A DNA stretch of 15,012 nt, from the NCBI GenBank assembly GCA_003447515.1, contig DLZA01000139.1, forward strand, positions 1 to 15,012, given 5' to 3'. Shown one piece after another: positions 14,493 through 15,012 of this stretch (positions within the stretch are counted from its first letter, which is position 1; every line of letters starts with the position of its first letter). This stretch comes from Paracoccaceae bacterium. GTDB taxonomy: Bacteria; Pseudomonadota; Alphaproteobacteria; Rhodobacterales; Rhodobacteraceae. The notes beneath the pieces are model-generated. The model saw only the letters and a program-made list of their open reading frames with translations, was not told the DNA's origin and searched no databases. Both the position numbers and the translations under genes were made by a program.

Positions 14493-15012
14493 ATGCGGAT
14501 AGTATGTCCAAGATGTGTCGCAAAGTACGAAATAGATGAAAGTATTATTCCAGAAATTGGCCGCGAGGTTCAGTGTGAGAATTGCGAAAATATCTGGTTT
14601 CAAGACTTTGTTGAAATACTGCCTGAAGCAGGAACCACAAAAATACACCAAAAAGATCAAACTATTTTTGACAACGTCGACGATAAGCCTGAAGCCACCT
14701 TCTATTCCAGTCGTGGTTTGGATCTTAACAAGGATGACACCGCAGACGGTAAATTCAATAATGATGTGGACGATACATTTGGCTCGGAAAAGGGTGAGGA
14801 CGACATTCCTGCAACCAATATAACCATGCCGCCCACCATCGCGGAGGTCCTTGAAGTACTACGCTCCGAAGCAATTTTTTCGTCTTCGCGCAATCAATTT
14901 GATGCCAAAGCCAGAAACACACTAAACTACAATGAAACGGAACATAACGAATCTGAGGTTAATGAGGCTACACTATCAGCCCTACCCAATGAGGGTAATG
15001 AGGCTGTGGATG
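14493..15012 (+). CDS. Zinc-ribbon (MJ0042-type) protein, 5' part
   Basis: An open frame from ATG 14493 runs past the right edge (173 residues seen). The N terminus MRIVCPRCVAKYEID carries C5 and C8; VQCENCENIW carries C28 and C31. This is the four-cysteine MJ0042-type zinc-ribbon found at the start of many alphaproteobacterial proteins. After residue about 45 the sequence is low-complexity and rich in Asp, Glu and Asn, probably a disordered linker before a membrane segment lying outside the window. Related proteins often sit divergently beside ftsE in Rhodobacterales. A regulatory or envelope role is not established. GAGAAGG precedes the ATG. Confidence 0.85.
   Translation, partial: MRIVCPRCVAKYEIDESIIPEIGREVQCENCENIWFQDFVEILPEAGTTKIHQKDQTIFDNVDDKPEATFYSSRGLDLNKDDTADGKFNNDVDDTFGSEKGEDDIPATNITMPPTIAEVLEVLRSEAIFSSSRNQFDAKARNTLNYNETEHNESEVNEATLSALPNEGNEAVD

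Overview
The window looks like a chromosomal segment of a marine Rhodobacterales (Roseobacter-type) alphaproteobacterium with moderate GC. The evidence is a CbiG-CobJ fusion, a long histidine-rich CbiX, DUF1636 next to cobC-cobD, and the order zinc-ribbon protein / ftsE / ftsX / plsC. No tRNA, rRNA, CRISPR array, insertion sequence or phage gene was recognised. The taxonomic call is inferred from gene order and protein style, not from a marker gene.

Positions 1-6861 hold a cobalamin (vitamin B12) corrin-ring operon on the minus strand, read right to left: a 71-residue histidine-containing membrane peptide, cbiX (cobalt chelatase), cobH, cobL, cobI, a cbiG-cobJ fusion and cobM. Junctions are tight (GTGA, ATGA and 10-base overlaps) except for a 109-base gap between cobH and cobL. 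The operon ends in a hairpin facing the 3' end of an unidentified plus-strand gene. Upstream, 6862-7221 is a non-coding divergent region. It can fold into several hairpins on the minus strand but lacks the B12 box of a cobalamin riboswitch.

Positions 7222-10915 hold plus-strand genes: a glutathionyl-hydroquinone reductase, a 404-base non-coding stretch, then DUF1636, cobC and cobD. The last two make and attach the aminopropanol arm of cobalamin, so they act after the ring operon on the other strand. Type I gap (GAPDH) follows, preceded by a perfect 12-base palindrome and broken by an apparent one-base deletion.

Positions 11989-14311 hold a minus-strand ftsE-ftsX-plsC operon (cell-division ABC complex plus lysophosphatidate acyltransferase), converging on gap with a 4-base overlap. 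A divergent zinc-ribbon (MJ0042-type) gene starts at 14493 and runs off the window.

Together the B12 genes supply cobalt insertion at sirohydrochlorin, most ring methylations, the C5/C15 methylation with decarboxylation, the methyl migration to (cobalt-)hydrogenobyrinate, and the aminopropanol arm. Not found here are uroporphyrinogen methyltransferase, a dedicated ring-contraction oxygenase (CobG/CobZ) or CbiD, CobK/CbiJ reductase, the amidases, CobNST, and the lower-ligand genes. These must lie elsewhere or be replaced. The least explained items are the histidine/cysteine-rich CbiX with its small membrane partner, the structured leader, the palindrome before gap, and the gap frameshift.
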